Below are positions 6,448 to 13,644 of a stretch of DNA of 25,106 nt, one piece after another. The notes below the pieces were generated by a model. It did not search any database, had not been told where the DNA came from, and worked only from the letters and a program-made list of their open reading frames with translations. Numbering within the stretch: position 1 is the stretch's first letter; each line of letters begins with the position of its first letter. The translations under genes were made by a program, and so were the position numbers. The stretch comes from Bacillota bacterium (GTDB taxonomy: Bacteria > Bacillota > Clostridia > Christensenellales > CAG-138). The stretch lies in NCBI GenBank assembly GCA_023395595.1, contig JAEWYO010000089.1:1-25106 (forward strand), in the 5' to 3' direction.

Positions 6448-8886
6448 ATGCGAACCCTTCAGACGCTGCTCGAGATTTCGATTTATGCGAGCGTTCTCTT
6501 CGGCATTACGGTACTGCTCAAGCGGCTGCTCAAAAACAAGCTCTCGCCTTTCCTGCATTATGCCGTCTGGTCGCTGTTTCTACTTCGTCTGCTGCTGCCC
6601 GTCACGTTTGAAAGCCCTGTTCAATTCTTTATTCTTCCGGCGCAGTCCGCTACGGCCAACATACCCATCACCCAAACCGAAGCCGCGTCCGCGCCCGCGA
6701 AAAGCGCAGTTGATTCCCAGAGTGCTCTGCCGCTGGCGGAAACGAATGCCCTCGTCATAACCACCCAAGCCGCGCCCGTGCAGGTTGGCGTTTTTACCGA
6801 CACAGCGCGGCAACCGGTTTCACTTGCCGAAGTACTCCTGATCGTCTGGCTCAGCGGTGTTGTGCTCGGCATAGGATATATCGCGTTTCTCTATATTCGT
6901 CTGCAAAAGCGCATCGCAAAAAACGCCGCAAAGCCCACCAGGCGGCTCCGCGTGCTCTATCGCGAAGTCCAGCGGGAACTCGGCATCCGAGCCAACGTGC
7001 CGCTCGTTTGCCAGTTTGGATTAAACTCGCCGGGCATACTCTTCCCCGCTTGCGTGCTCATGCCGATGGAACTGCTGGCTTCCATGGACGACGAACAAAT
7101 CAAAAACACGCTGCGCCACGAACTGGTGCACTACAAGCGCGGCGATCCTTTCGTGAGCATAGTTCTTTCTCTGCTCAACGCGTTCTATTGGTTCAACCCC
7201 ATCGTCTGGATCGCGGTTCGGCAGATTCGTGCGGATATGGAAACGCTTTGCGACAGCATCGTGGTCGATCAAATGAGCGCAAGGCAAAAAGGCGACTACG
7301 CTACCCTCATACTGGATCTGTTTTCGCGATCCAACTATCGACAGGTCGTTCTCGGCATGGCATACGGAAAATCCAAAGCCGTCGTCGAGAAACGAATCAA
7401 AGGAGTATTTATGAGAAATCGAAGTCAATTGAGTGCAAAGCTCATCTGTATTACGCTGTCTCTTGTAATGCTGGCCGGATGCTTTACTACAGCCTGCGTC
7501 CCGGCAAAACAAGCAGCAAGCGACAATCGCACCTCCGGCGCGGTGGAGGCGCAAACCCTTGCCGCCGATCCAACCTCCACGACCCCGGAACCAACGCCAA
7601 CCCCTGCGCCGGAAGTCATCAGCCCGCTTGCGAAAAAGCTGGGCATCCCGACACCCTGGCGGTATGCCGAATGGAGCACCGACAAGGAACTCTTGCTCAA
7701 CGGAAACCTCAGCGTTACTTTGCCAAATGTGGATGCTGTTCCGATCGCTTCCGTCACCTGCCGGGATGTGACGATGGACGACCTAATGAATACCGTGCAT
7801 GCGTTCTTCGGGAATGATGATGTGAAATTTATCTACGCGCCGGAAGACACAAAGGAATATGCAGAACAATTCCTTCCGCTCTTTCAGAAAATCTATGACG
7901 GCATACAAGACGGCACCAACCCGAACAAAGACCCGAAGTATGAAAAGGCAGTCAAGGATCAGCTAGATACCTATCTGGAAATGATCCAATCCGCACCGTC
8001 TGCGGCGGAAAAACGGGAGGTTGCGCTCGAGTTCGTAGCGGGAACCAACGACTTCGGCGATCCCACAATGCGCTTTCGAGGGGTTACGGAACGCGACGGA
8101 ACGCCGTATCTTGTGAGAGCCAGCTACTCGGCAACGGCAAGCGCAATCAACATCAACGAGTTGGTGGAAAATCGTCCGCTCTATTACAACGGATCACGCC
8201 GCAGTGAGCCGGAAGGCGTATCCCTGTCGAAAGAGCAAGCAATCGCCCTTGCCACAGAGATGGCGGGAAAGCTTGACAGCGGGCTTTCGCTCAACCATGT
8301 GATGACAGTCGGCCTATTTGTCGCCCAAGGTGAGGAAAACAACTGGGAACACCCGTGGGCATGGCAATGCATCTTCCAGCGTACAGTCAATGGCGTCGGG
8401 ACGGCATACGACAGTCGTGACATCGCCAGCGATATGGAAACGACTCTGACCAACGTTCGAGTGAACGAAGCCTTGGAAATCACCGTGGATGACCGCGGCA
8501 TCGTTAACATCCACTGGATCAACCCGATGTCAGTCGATGCGGTTACCAACCCGGACGCGACGTTGCTGCCGTTTTCCGAGATTGAGGCAAAGCTTGCCGA
8601 TCTGGTGCGGGAAAAATACGACTACGATATCACGCGGGAAAACGGCGCGCACGAGCTATTTATCCAGCATGCGGAGCTTGGTCTGATGCGAATCGGTAAG
8701 CCCAACGCCAAAACCTTCACGCTCGAACCCGTATGGAACTTCTTCATCGAGTTCAACGAACACCCCGACTATTCTTCCAACCCCGATCTTTTGAACGCTG
8801 CATATGACGGCGATCCGATCTTCTGGAACTCGCTGACCATCAGTGCCATCGACGGGCGCGTGATCGATCGGGATCGCGGATATTGA
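6448..8886 (+). CDS. M56-family (BlaR1-like) membrane metalloprotease with large C-terminal sensor domain
   Basis: An 812-residue fusion-like protein. The N-terminal part has membrane helices at about 8-26, 36-53 and 128-148, then the zinc protease core: HELVH (His224, Glu225, His228), NAFYWFNPIVWIAVRQIR and ETLCD (Glu265). A further hydrophobic helix (about 330-344) ends in LAGC followed by FTTAC, after which a Thr/Pro-rich linker leads to an extracytoplasmic domain of about 420 residues. No penicillin-binding SxxK sensor domain is apparent; instead the end of the protein is related to the lipoprotein at 1912-3405 (shared DD-x-GI, LLPFS, WNF and VID-x-x-RGY). By family logic the outer domain senses a ligand and the protease relieves repression by the BlaI-type protein. 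An in-frame ATG at 7411 with its own ribosome binding site could yield a separate lipoprotein. Confidence 0.9.
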   Translation: MRTLQTLLEISIYASVLFGITVLLKRLLKNKLSPFLHYAVWSLFLLRLLLPVTFESPVQFFILPAQSATANIPITQTEAASAPAKSAVDSQSALPLAETNALVITTQAAPVQVGVFTDTARQPVSLAEVLLIVWLSGVVLGIGYIAFLYIRLQKRIAKNAAKPTRRLRVLYREVQRELGIRANVPLVCQFGLNSPGILFPACVLMPMELLASMDDEQIKNTLRHELVHYKRGDPFVSIVLSLLNAFYWFNPIVWIAVRQIRADMETLCDSIVVDQMSARQKGDYATLILDLFSRSNYRQVVLGMAYGKSKAVVEKRIKGVFMRNRSQLSAKLICITLSLVMLAGCFTTACVPAKQAASDNRTSGAVEAQTLAADPTSTTPEPTPTPAPEVISPLAKKLGIPTPWRYAEWSTDKELLLNGNLSVTLPNVDAVPIASVTCRDVTMDDLMNTVHAFFGNDDVKFIYAPEDTKEYAEQFLPLFQKIYDGIQDGTNPNKDPKYEKAVKDQLDTYLEMIQSAPSAAEKREVALEFVAGTNDFGDPTMRFRGVTERDGTPYLVRASYSATASAININELVENRPLYYNGSRRSEPEGVSLSKEQAIALATEMAGKLDSGLSLNHVMTVGLFVAQGEENNWEHPWAWQCIFQRTVNGVGTAYDSRDIASDMETTLTNVRVNEALEITVDDRGIVNIHWINPMSVDAVTNPDATLLPFSEIEAKLADLVREKYDYDITRENGAHELFIQHAELGLMRIGKPNAKTFTLEPVWNFFIEFNEHPDYSSNPDLLNAAYDGDPIFWNSLTISAIDGRVIDRDRGY
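7399..7413 (+). promoter_or_regulatory. Possible internal ribosome binding site and start inside the M56 gene
   Basis: AAAGGAG (7399-7405), five spacer bases, then ATG (7411-7413) in frame with the M56 gene. The product would begin MRNRSQLSAKLICITLSL and reach LAGC at its residue 24, which looks like a lipoprotein signal peptide, and would be 491 residues long, close to the 497 of the related free lipoprotein. The M56 family normally has a membrane helix at this place, so the start may be coincidental. Confidence 0.4.
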
Positions 8887-8922
8887 CGTTACTCTAAGTC
8901 GCAATAGATCCATCGATAAGCA

Positions 8923-8960
8923 AAACAGCGGTTTGAAGAAAATCAAGCCGCTGTTTTTTT
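8923..8960 (+). terminator. Rho-independent terminator of the blaI-M56 operon
   Basis: A 14-base-pair stem, AAACAGCGGTTTGA with TCAAGCCGCTGTTT (one wobble), closes a 6-base AGAAAA loop and runs into seven T. It begins 37 bases after the M56 stop codon. Confidence 0.92.
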
Positions 8961-9085
8961 GTAAAACGCGATCCGCCCTCTATCGTCTACATCTTCTGGT
9001 GAACCCTGCACCGTGTTCTCACTTTGGACTATCCAAGCAGAATCATATCAACGCAGTCTCCTAAACTTCTCTCGCATGCTTCTGA

Positions 9086-9120
9086 AAAAATGAAAAATCC
9101 CCTCTTGCATTTTCATTTTT
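9086..9120. repeat. A/T-rich inverted repeat
   Basis: AAAAATGAAAA at 9086-9096 and TTTTCATTTTT at 9110-9120 are perfect inverted repeats of 11 bases around a 13-base loop. The stem is weak because it is nearly all A/T. It could be a minor terminator on either strand or a chance feature. The right arm overlaps the spacer of the promoter at 9106-9133. Confidence 0.4.
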
Positions 9121-9163
9121 ACCGTGATATGATCTGTTTGTCACTAATGTTAGCGCTAACATT
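9106..9163 (+). promoter_or_regulatory. Upstream LacI-regulator promoter with first operator
   Basis: TTGCAT (9106-9111), 16 bases, TATGAT (9128-9133) form a good promoter. The perfect 18-base palindrome AATGTTAGCGCTAACATT (9146-9163) lies just downstream, where a bound repressor would block the start. The central CG and the TTAGCGCTAA core are typical of LacI-family operators, and the site also matches the catabolite-response (cre) consensus at 13 of 14 bases. The 357-base gap between genes (8887-9243) holds the terminator, this promoter and the second promoter. Confidence 0.72.
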
Positions 9164-9174
9164 TCAAATTGATC

Positions 9175-9218
9175 TGTTCACGCTTTTCTTTTTCCAGTAT
9201 AATGATAGCGCTATCATT
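9175..9218 (+). promoter_or_regulatory. Second LacI-regulator promoter with overlapping operator
   Basis: A perfect TATAAT (9198-9203) with a weak -35 (TGTTCA at 9175-9180, 17-base spacer). The perfect 18-base palindrome AATGATAGCGCTATCATT (9201-9218) overlaps the -10 and the probable start point. Its centre is 55 bases from that of the first operator, which would allow binding by a tetramer or two dimers. Autorepression by the LacI-type protein encoded next is the likely function. Confidence 0.75.
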
Positions 9219-9243
9219 TCGTAAAGACTGAGGAATGAAACCG

Positions 9244-10218
9244 ATGAGATTAGAAGATGTCGCAACCCTCGCGGGAGTATCCACCATCACCGTTTCACGG
9301 GTCATCAACTCTCCGGAGTTGGTCAAGCCCGCAACGCGGGAAAAGGTGGAGCGTGCGCTGGCGGAGCTCAACTATGTGCAAAACCCCGTTGCCCGCGCGC
9401 TGGCTTCCAACAAAATCGGCATCGTCGCGGTCTACATTCCCGCCAGCATCGACCTCACCAACCCGTTCGTAATGCACTTTGTCGCCGGCATCAGCGAGGT
9501 GCTCAGCAAACACGTCTATTCGTTTTTGATCCGGCGGGAGCTGGACAGCGAGCATCTTTGCGATGGCTATATCGCGACCGGTCTTCTCAAGGACGAGGTC
9601 AGCCGCATCTACCAATACACGCACGAGCGCAAACGCCCTTTGGTACTCTTTGGCCACAATGACAACCCGGATATCGACTGCATCGACGTGGATAACGTCG
9701 CCGGCGCGCAAAAAGTCACCGAAGTGCTTCTTTCAAACGGGCATCGCAATCTCGCGATGATCAACGTCAACGAGGACAAGGATTATACCGTAGACCGTGC
9801 GTTGGGGTTCACCCGCGCGCTGCAATCGGCGGGGATCGATCCCGCCACTCGCCCGCAACTCAGCACGAACAACAACGTGGACGGCGGCTACGCCGCAATG
9901 AAATCGATCCTCGTGGAACATCCGGACTGCACCGGCGTATTCTGCGCAACGGACACCCTGGCCATCGGCGCCGCAAACGCGATTGTGAAGGCGGGTAAAA
10001 AGATCCCTCAGGATTTTTCGCTGGTTGGATTCGATGGTCTCGGGCACGAACTGCTGGTTCGCCCGAATGTGACGACGGTGCATCAACCGGTCTACGAGAT
10101 CGGCATGCGGCTTGCGGAAGCGCTCATTGCCCGACTCAACGGCAGCAAAAAGCGCGTCAAGCAATTGGTTGAACCCCAAATCATTCTCCGAGAGAGCGTT
10201 TCCCAGGTACATTCTTAA
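9244..10218 (+). CDS. LacI-family transcriptional regulator
   Basis: A 324-residue sugar-responsive repressor. The N-terminus RLEDVATLAGVSTITVSRVIN is the LacI helix-turn-helix, followed by the hinge region LNYVQNPVARALASNK and a periplasmic-binding-protein-like ligand domain (about 60-320) with VDGGYAAMKSILVEHPDCTGVFCATDTLAIGAA and FSLVGFDG. The start at 9244 is preferred to the ATG at 9235 because GAGGA lies nine bases before 9244 but only one base before 9235, and because the domain starts at once. Two perfect palindromic operators precede the gene. It heads a sugar transport and hydrolysis locus, so its inducer is probably the imported sugar or a product of the GH30 enzymes. The transporter operon lacks copies of the same palindrome. 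Confidence 0.92.
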   Translation: MRLEDVATLAGVSTITVSRVINSPELVKPATREKVERALAELNYVQNPVARALASNKIGIVAVYIPASIDLTNPFVMHFVAGISEVLSKHVYSFLIRRELDSEHLCDGYIATGLLKDEVSRIYQYTHERKRPLVLFGHNDNPDIDCIDVDNVAGAQKVTEVLLSNGHRNLAMINVNEDKDYTVDRALGFTRALQSAGIDPATRPQLSTNNNVDGGYAAMKSILVEHPDCTGVFCATDTLAIGAANAIVKAGKKIPQDFSLVGFDGLGHELLVRPNVTTVHQPVYEIGMRLAEALIARLNGSKKRVKQLVEPQIILRESVSQVHS

Positions 10219-10227
10219 ACCGCAGCA

Positions 10228-10308
10228 CAAAGTGAAGAAGAATTTGAAACTGAATGCGTTTGCAGCTCGGTCTGGCTTTGTGTGGCAATACCTTCAATCT
10301 TCACTTTG
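10228..10308. repeat. Long-range inverted repeat after the LacI-type gene
   Basis: CAAAGTGAAGA at 10228-10238 and TCTTCACTTTG at 10298-10308 are perfect inverted repeats of 11 bases, 59 bases apart. The right arm is not followed by a T run, so this is not a simple terminator. It may fold in the RNA or bind a dimeric protein by looping; nothing more can be said. Confidence 0.45.
10251..10264. promoter_or_regulatory. cre-like site upstream of the sugar ABC operon
   Basis: TGAATGCGTTTGCA matches 12 of 14 positions of the catabolite-response consensus TGWAANCGNTNWCA. Its place upstream of a sugar transporter operon is what CcpA control would predict, but two mismatches make this only a candidate. 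It shares CTGAATGC with the two repeats further downstream. Confidence 0.35.
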
Positions 10309-10337
10309 AAAAGCTTCCTAATCTATGATGTTTTCCT

Positions 10338-10427
10338 GCACCTGAATGCACTAGCATTTAGCACCCCCACTATTTGTTCACCCAGTGAACGAATTCAAAT
10401 CGCACCTGAATGCAATAGCATTTAGCA
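10338..10427 (+). promoter_or_regulatory. Paired 26-base repeats upstream of the sugar ABC operon
   Basis: Two copies of a 26-base sequence (10338-10363 and 10402-10427) differ at one base and are 64 bases apart. Each contains TGAATGC-N4-GCATTTA, an imperfect palindrome. Between them lies GTTCAC-CCA-GTGAAC (10376-10390), a perfect inverted repeat. The second copy ends eight bases before AGGAGG of the solute-binding protein gene. They are probably sites for a regulator other than the adjacent LacI-type protein, whose palindromes have a different core. No convincing sigma-A promoter could be assigned here. Confidence 0.6.
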
Positions 10428-10448
10428 TAAAAAAGGAGGAGAGAATCC

Positions 10449-11783
10449 ATGAAAAAGACCCTGGCACTGATTCTGGCGCTTGCAATGGCGTGCACCATGT
10501 TTGCCTGCGCAACCACCCCCGCTCCCGCCGTCGAAGCCACCCCCACGGATGCCGCCGAGGCCGCAACCGCGGAACCCGCAGCTGAAGCGACCCAAGCCCC
10601 CGTTGACCCTGCCACACTGAGCGGCAGCATCACCGTTTGGTCCTCCGGCGAGGAACTCACCCGCTTCGTGGAAGGCTTCAACGCCGTCTATCCGAACATC
10701 AAGGTTGAGGTCACCGTCGTACCGAACTCCGAATTTCTCACCAAGCTCTCCACCGCGATCAGCGGCGGCGAAGCGCCCGATCTGTTCACCGGCGAGTCCG
10801 ACTATGTGAAATATCTGGTCGAAACCCCGTATTGGACCGACCTGAGCCAGTTTGGTGTCGATCAGTACAAGGATAACATCTGGGAATACGTCCGCAACAT
10901 CGGCACCGATTCCAAGGGCGTGGTCAAGGCGCTGAGCTGGCAGGCCTCCCCGGGCGGCATCATCTACCGCCGCGACATCGCCAAGACCGTTCTGGGTACT
11001 GATGATCCCGCAGCGGTTGCCGAACTGCTCAACAGCAACGCAAAGATGATGGAAGTCGCGGCCAAAATGTCCGCCGCCGGCATCAAGATGTTTGCCACCT
11101 GGCAGGATATCATGAACATGGAGTTCACCAACCGTGCAAGCGGCTGGGTCACCGATGGCAAGCTTTCGATCGATGCCAACCTGTCCGAGTATATGGACAT
11201 GGCAAAGACCATCGTGGATAATGGATATGATAAGAATTGCGATCCGTGGAGCGGAGAATGGTATGCCGCCGTGGAGAGCACCGATTGCTTCTGCTATATC
11301 CTTCCGACATGGGGCTATCAGTTCCTGATCAAGCCCTCCGCCGTTACCACCAGCGGGCAATGGGGCATGTGCGAAGCGCCGGTTCCCTATGTCAAGGGCG
11401 GCACATGGGTCGGCATCTATGACGGCAGCCAGAACAAAGACCTCGCATGGCTGTTCCTGCAATATTGCACGCTCAACGAAGAATCCGTCAAAGCGCATGC
11501 GAGCCAGTATGGCGAGTATGTCGCGCTCAAGAGCGTGGACGAAGCCCTTGCAAAAGAAGCGGGCGACGCAGTCCTCGGCGGACAGAACCTCTATGAGTTC
11601 TACAATGGCGTCATGGCGAAGATCCCTGCAGATCTGATGACGCAGTATGACGGCACGCTCAACAACGCCTTCCTCTCCGCTGTGAAATCCTATGTTTCCG
11701 GCGCGATGACGAAGGACGAAGCGATTGCGCAGTTCAAAGCGGATGCGCTCAACGCCTATCCGGAACTCACCATCGCGGAATAA
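10449..11783 (+). CDS. Sugar ABC transporter substrate-binding lipoprotein
   Basis: A 444-residue family 1 (MalE/UgpB-type) extracellular solute-binding protein. The signal peptide MKKTLALILALAMACTMFAC ends in a lipobox at Cys20 and is followed by an Ala/Pro/Thr/Glu-rich linker (about 21-57). The mature domain begins SGSITVWSSGEELTRFVEGF and has the usual NIKVEVTVVPNSEFLTKLSTAISGGEAPDLFTG pattern; aromatic residues in the second half (WSGEWYAAV, PTWGYQF) probably stack on sugar rings. AAGGAGGAG precedes the ATG. It delivers its ligand to the two permeases encoded next. The adjacent GH30 genes suggest beta-linked gluco-oligosaccharides, but the sequence alone does not fix the ligand. Confidence 0.93.
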   Translation: MKKTLALILALAMACTMFACATTPAPAVEATPTDAAEAATAEPAAEATQAPVDPATLSGSITVWSSGEELTRFVEGFNAVYPNIKVEVTVVPNSEFLTKLSTAISGGEAPDLFTGESDYVKYLVETPYWTDLSQFGVDQYKDNIWEYVRNIGTDSKGVVKALSWQASPGGIIYRRDIAKTVLGTDDPAAVAELLNSNAKMMEVAAKMSAAGIKMFATWQDIMNMEFTNRASGWVTDGKLSIDANLSEYMDMAKTIVDNGYDKNCDPWSGEWYAAVESTDCFCYILPTWGYQFLIKPSAVTTSGQWGMCEAPVPYVKGGTWVGIYDGSQNKDLAWLFLQYCTLNEESVKAHASQYGEYVALKSVDEALAKEAGDAVLGGQNLYEFYNGVMAKIPADLMTQYDGTLNNAFLSAVKSYVSGAMTKDEAIAQFKADALNAYPELTIAE

Positions 11784-11801
11784 TCCAACATTCGCGCAAA
11801 G

Positions 11802-11838
11802 AAGCGGGGCTGCCGCGAAATATCGCGGCAGCCCGCTT
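11802..11838 (+). other. Strong intercistronic hairpin without a T run
   Basis: GCGGGGCTGCCGCGA and TCGCGGCAGCCCGC, extended by AA/TT, form a stem of about 16 base pairs with one bulged G and an AATA loop. No T run follows, so it should not stop transcription fully. Its place between the binding-protein and permease genes fits a structure that protects the upstream mRNA and raises the binding protein over the membrane components. Confidence 0.8.
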
Positions 11839-11869
11839 ACCCATCTTGAGGAAGGGGACTCTACCGGAC

Positions 11870-12808
11870 ATGATCCAACCAGACGCGCGGCAGCTCCCGC
11901 GCACAAAGCCCCGCAGAAGCGCCCTCGCAAAAGATCGCTATGGCTATCTCTTTATCGCGCCGTTTTTTGTAGTGTTTTTGATCTTTGGGCTCTATCCCAT
12001 CATCAGCACCGTTCAACTCAGCCTGCAAAAATGGGACGGCATGATGCCGGCAATCTCCATCGGGCTGAAAAACTACATGCGCATCCTCGGCGATCAGGTG
12101 TTTTATCTCTCGCTCTGGAACACGATCCGCATCTGGCTTGGCAACGCGATACCGCAGTTTGGGGTTGCGCTGCTGTTGGTCGCGGTTTTCACGTTTTTCA
12201 AAGTCCGCGGTAAAAACTTCTATCGTGCGGTGTTCTACCTGCCAAATTTGATCACCGCAACCTCCGTCGGTCTGCTCTTCAACCTCCTGCTCGATGGCGA
12301 CAATTCGCCGGTCAATCAGCTGCTCGCCGCGCTGAACGTCAGCGGCGCCCCCATCAGTTTCTTCCAAAGCAAGGCACTCACGAGCGGACTGGTCTCGTTT
12401 GTGCAGTGGTGGATGTGGTTTGGTTACACGACGGTCATCATCCTCGCGGGGACGACCACGGTTGATAAGAGCATGTATGAGGCAGCCATGGTGGACGGTG
12501 CGAGCAAGGCGCAGACCTTCTGGCGCATCACGCTTCCGCTGATCAAGCCCACGCTGGTGTATCTGGCTATTACGTCGTTCATCGGCGGTATGCAGCTCTT
12601 CGATGTGCCGCTGACGCTCTCCAACAATCTCGGCGATCCCGGCAAGGCGGTCTTAACCGTCTCCATGTACCTCTACAATCAAGGCTTCAAAAACTTCAAC
12701 TATGGCTATAGCGCCACCATCTCCTGCGTGCTGTTTTTGCTGATCGCGGTGATGAGCGGCTTTGCATACAAGGCCATGCGCAGTAAGGACGGGATGTATA
12801 AACTATGA
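11870..12808 (+). CDS. Sugar ABC transporter permease, MalF/UgpA type
   Basis: A 312-residue inner-membrane permease with about six membrane helices, starting near YGYLFIAPFFVVFLIFGLYP (residues about 25-44). The loop that touches the ATPase is visible as EAAMVDGASKAQTFWRITLP, followed by LIKPTLVYLAI. ATG 11870 is chosen with GGAAGGGG about 12 bases upstream; a TTG at 11846 in the same frame has no such support. The stop overlaps the start of the next permease gene (ATGA). No ATP-binding subunit is encoded in this operon, so a shared multi-sugar ATPase (MsmX-like) encoded elsewhere is probably used. Confidence 0.92.
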   Translation: MIQPDARQLPRTKPRRSALAKDRYGYLFIAPFFVVFLIFGLYPIISTVQLSLQKWDGMMPAISIGLKNYMRILGDQVFYLSLWNTIRIWLGNAIPQFGVALLLVAVFTFFKVRGKNFYRAVFYLPNLITATSVGLLFNLLLDGDNSPVNQLLAALNVSGAPISFFQSKALTSGLVSFVQWWMWFGYTTVIILAGTTTVDKSMYEAAMVDGASKAQTFWRITLPLIKPTLVYLAITSFIGGMQLFDVPLTLSNNLGDPGKAVLTVSMYLYNQGFKNFNYGYSATISCVLFLLIAVMSGFAYKAMRSKDGMYKL

Positions 12809-13632
12809 AACAACATTCGCTTCGCCTCTCCGCGCTGAGCATCCGGCTGCTGCTGATCTTCCTGACGCTGCTGTGCGCGGTGCCGTTTTTGGTCGTGTTC
12901 GTCAACAGCTCGCATTCGAGCTTGGATATCATCCAGAAATTCAACATCCTGCCTGGCGGAGCGCTCGCCGAGAATTACAAAACCATGCAGTCGCTGGTCG
13001 ACATCTGGCGCGGATTCATCAACAGTATCCTCATCACGGTGCCATATACGATTTTGACAGGCTATTTTGGTGCGATGATCGCCTACGGGTTTACCAAGTT
13101 CAACTTCCGCTTTAAGGGCGCATTGTATGCGATCGTGCTGGTTTCGATGATGATCCCGTCGCAGTTGACCATCATCGGCTTCTACCGTCTCTGCCTCAAC
13201 CTCGGTATGACAAACAGCTATCTGCCGTTCATCATTCCCGGCATTGCAAACGCGACCACCGTATTCTTCCTGCGCGGTATCATCGAGCAGAGCATTTCAG
13301 ATTCGATGATCGAAGCTCCGCGCATCGAGGGTTGCTCCGAATTCGGCATCTTCAACCGCATTGTTTTGCCCTGCATCCTGCCGGGCGTGGCGACGATGTG
13401 CATCTTCAACTTTGTCGCCTCGTGGAACGCATATATGGGGCCGTTGATCATCCTTCAAAAGAAGGAGCTTTATACCATGCCTGTCATGATCTCCATGATC
13501 AAAGGGCTTTACGTGACAAACTATGGTGCCATGTATCTCGCCATCGCGATTTCGGTGATCCCCATCATGGTCGTGTTCGCGTTCTTCTCCCGTTATATCA
13601 TCGACGGCCTGACCACAGGCTCTGAAAAATAG
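12805..13632 (+). CDS. Sugar ABC transporter permease, MalG/UgpE type
   Basis: A 275-residue inner-membrane permease, the partner of the preceding one. Helices include LLLIFLTLLCAVPFLVVFV (about 10-30) and FKGALYAIVLVSMMIPSQLT. The ATPase-contact loop is EAPRIEGCSEFGIFNRIVLP, with Pro in place of the second Ala of the usual EAA. Its ATG overlaps the stop of the upstream permease gene by ATGA, so translation is coupled. Its stop codon lies just before the AGGAGG of the GH30 gene, which places transport and hydrolysis in one operon. Confidence 0.92.
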   Translation: MKQHSLRLSALSIRLLLIFLTLLCAVPFLVVFVNSSHSSLDIIQKFNILPGGALAENYKTMQSLVDIWRGFINSILITVPYTILTGYFGAMIAYGFTKFNFRFKGALYAIVLVSMMIPSQLTIIGFYRLCLNLGMTNSYLPFIIPGIANATTVFFLRGIIEQSISDSMIEAPRIEGCSEFGIFNRIVLPCILPGVATMCIFNFVASWNAYMGPLIILQKKELYTMPVMISMIKGLYVTNYGAMYLAIAISVIPIMVVFAFFSRYIIDGLTTGSEK

Positions 13633-13644
13633 GAGGCAAACCAC

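Noticed and set aside
6448..8886. Beta-lactam sensing by the M56 protein
   Set aside because: No penicillin-binding active-site motifs could be found in the C-terminal domain and no beta-lactamase or PBP gene is nearby.
10422..11930. A 502-codon frame antisense to the solute-binding protein gene
   Set aside because: The plus-strand frame encodes a clear lipoprotein with a good ribosome binding site; the long antisense frame follows from high G+C codon use.
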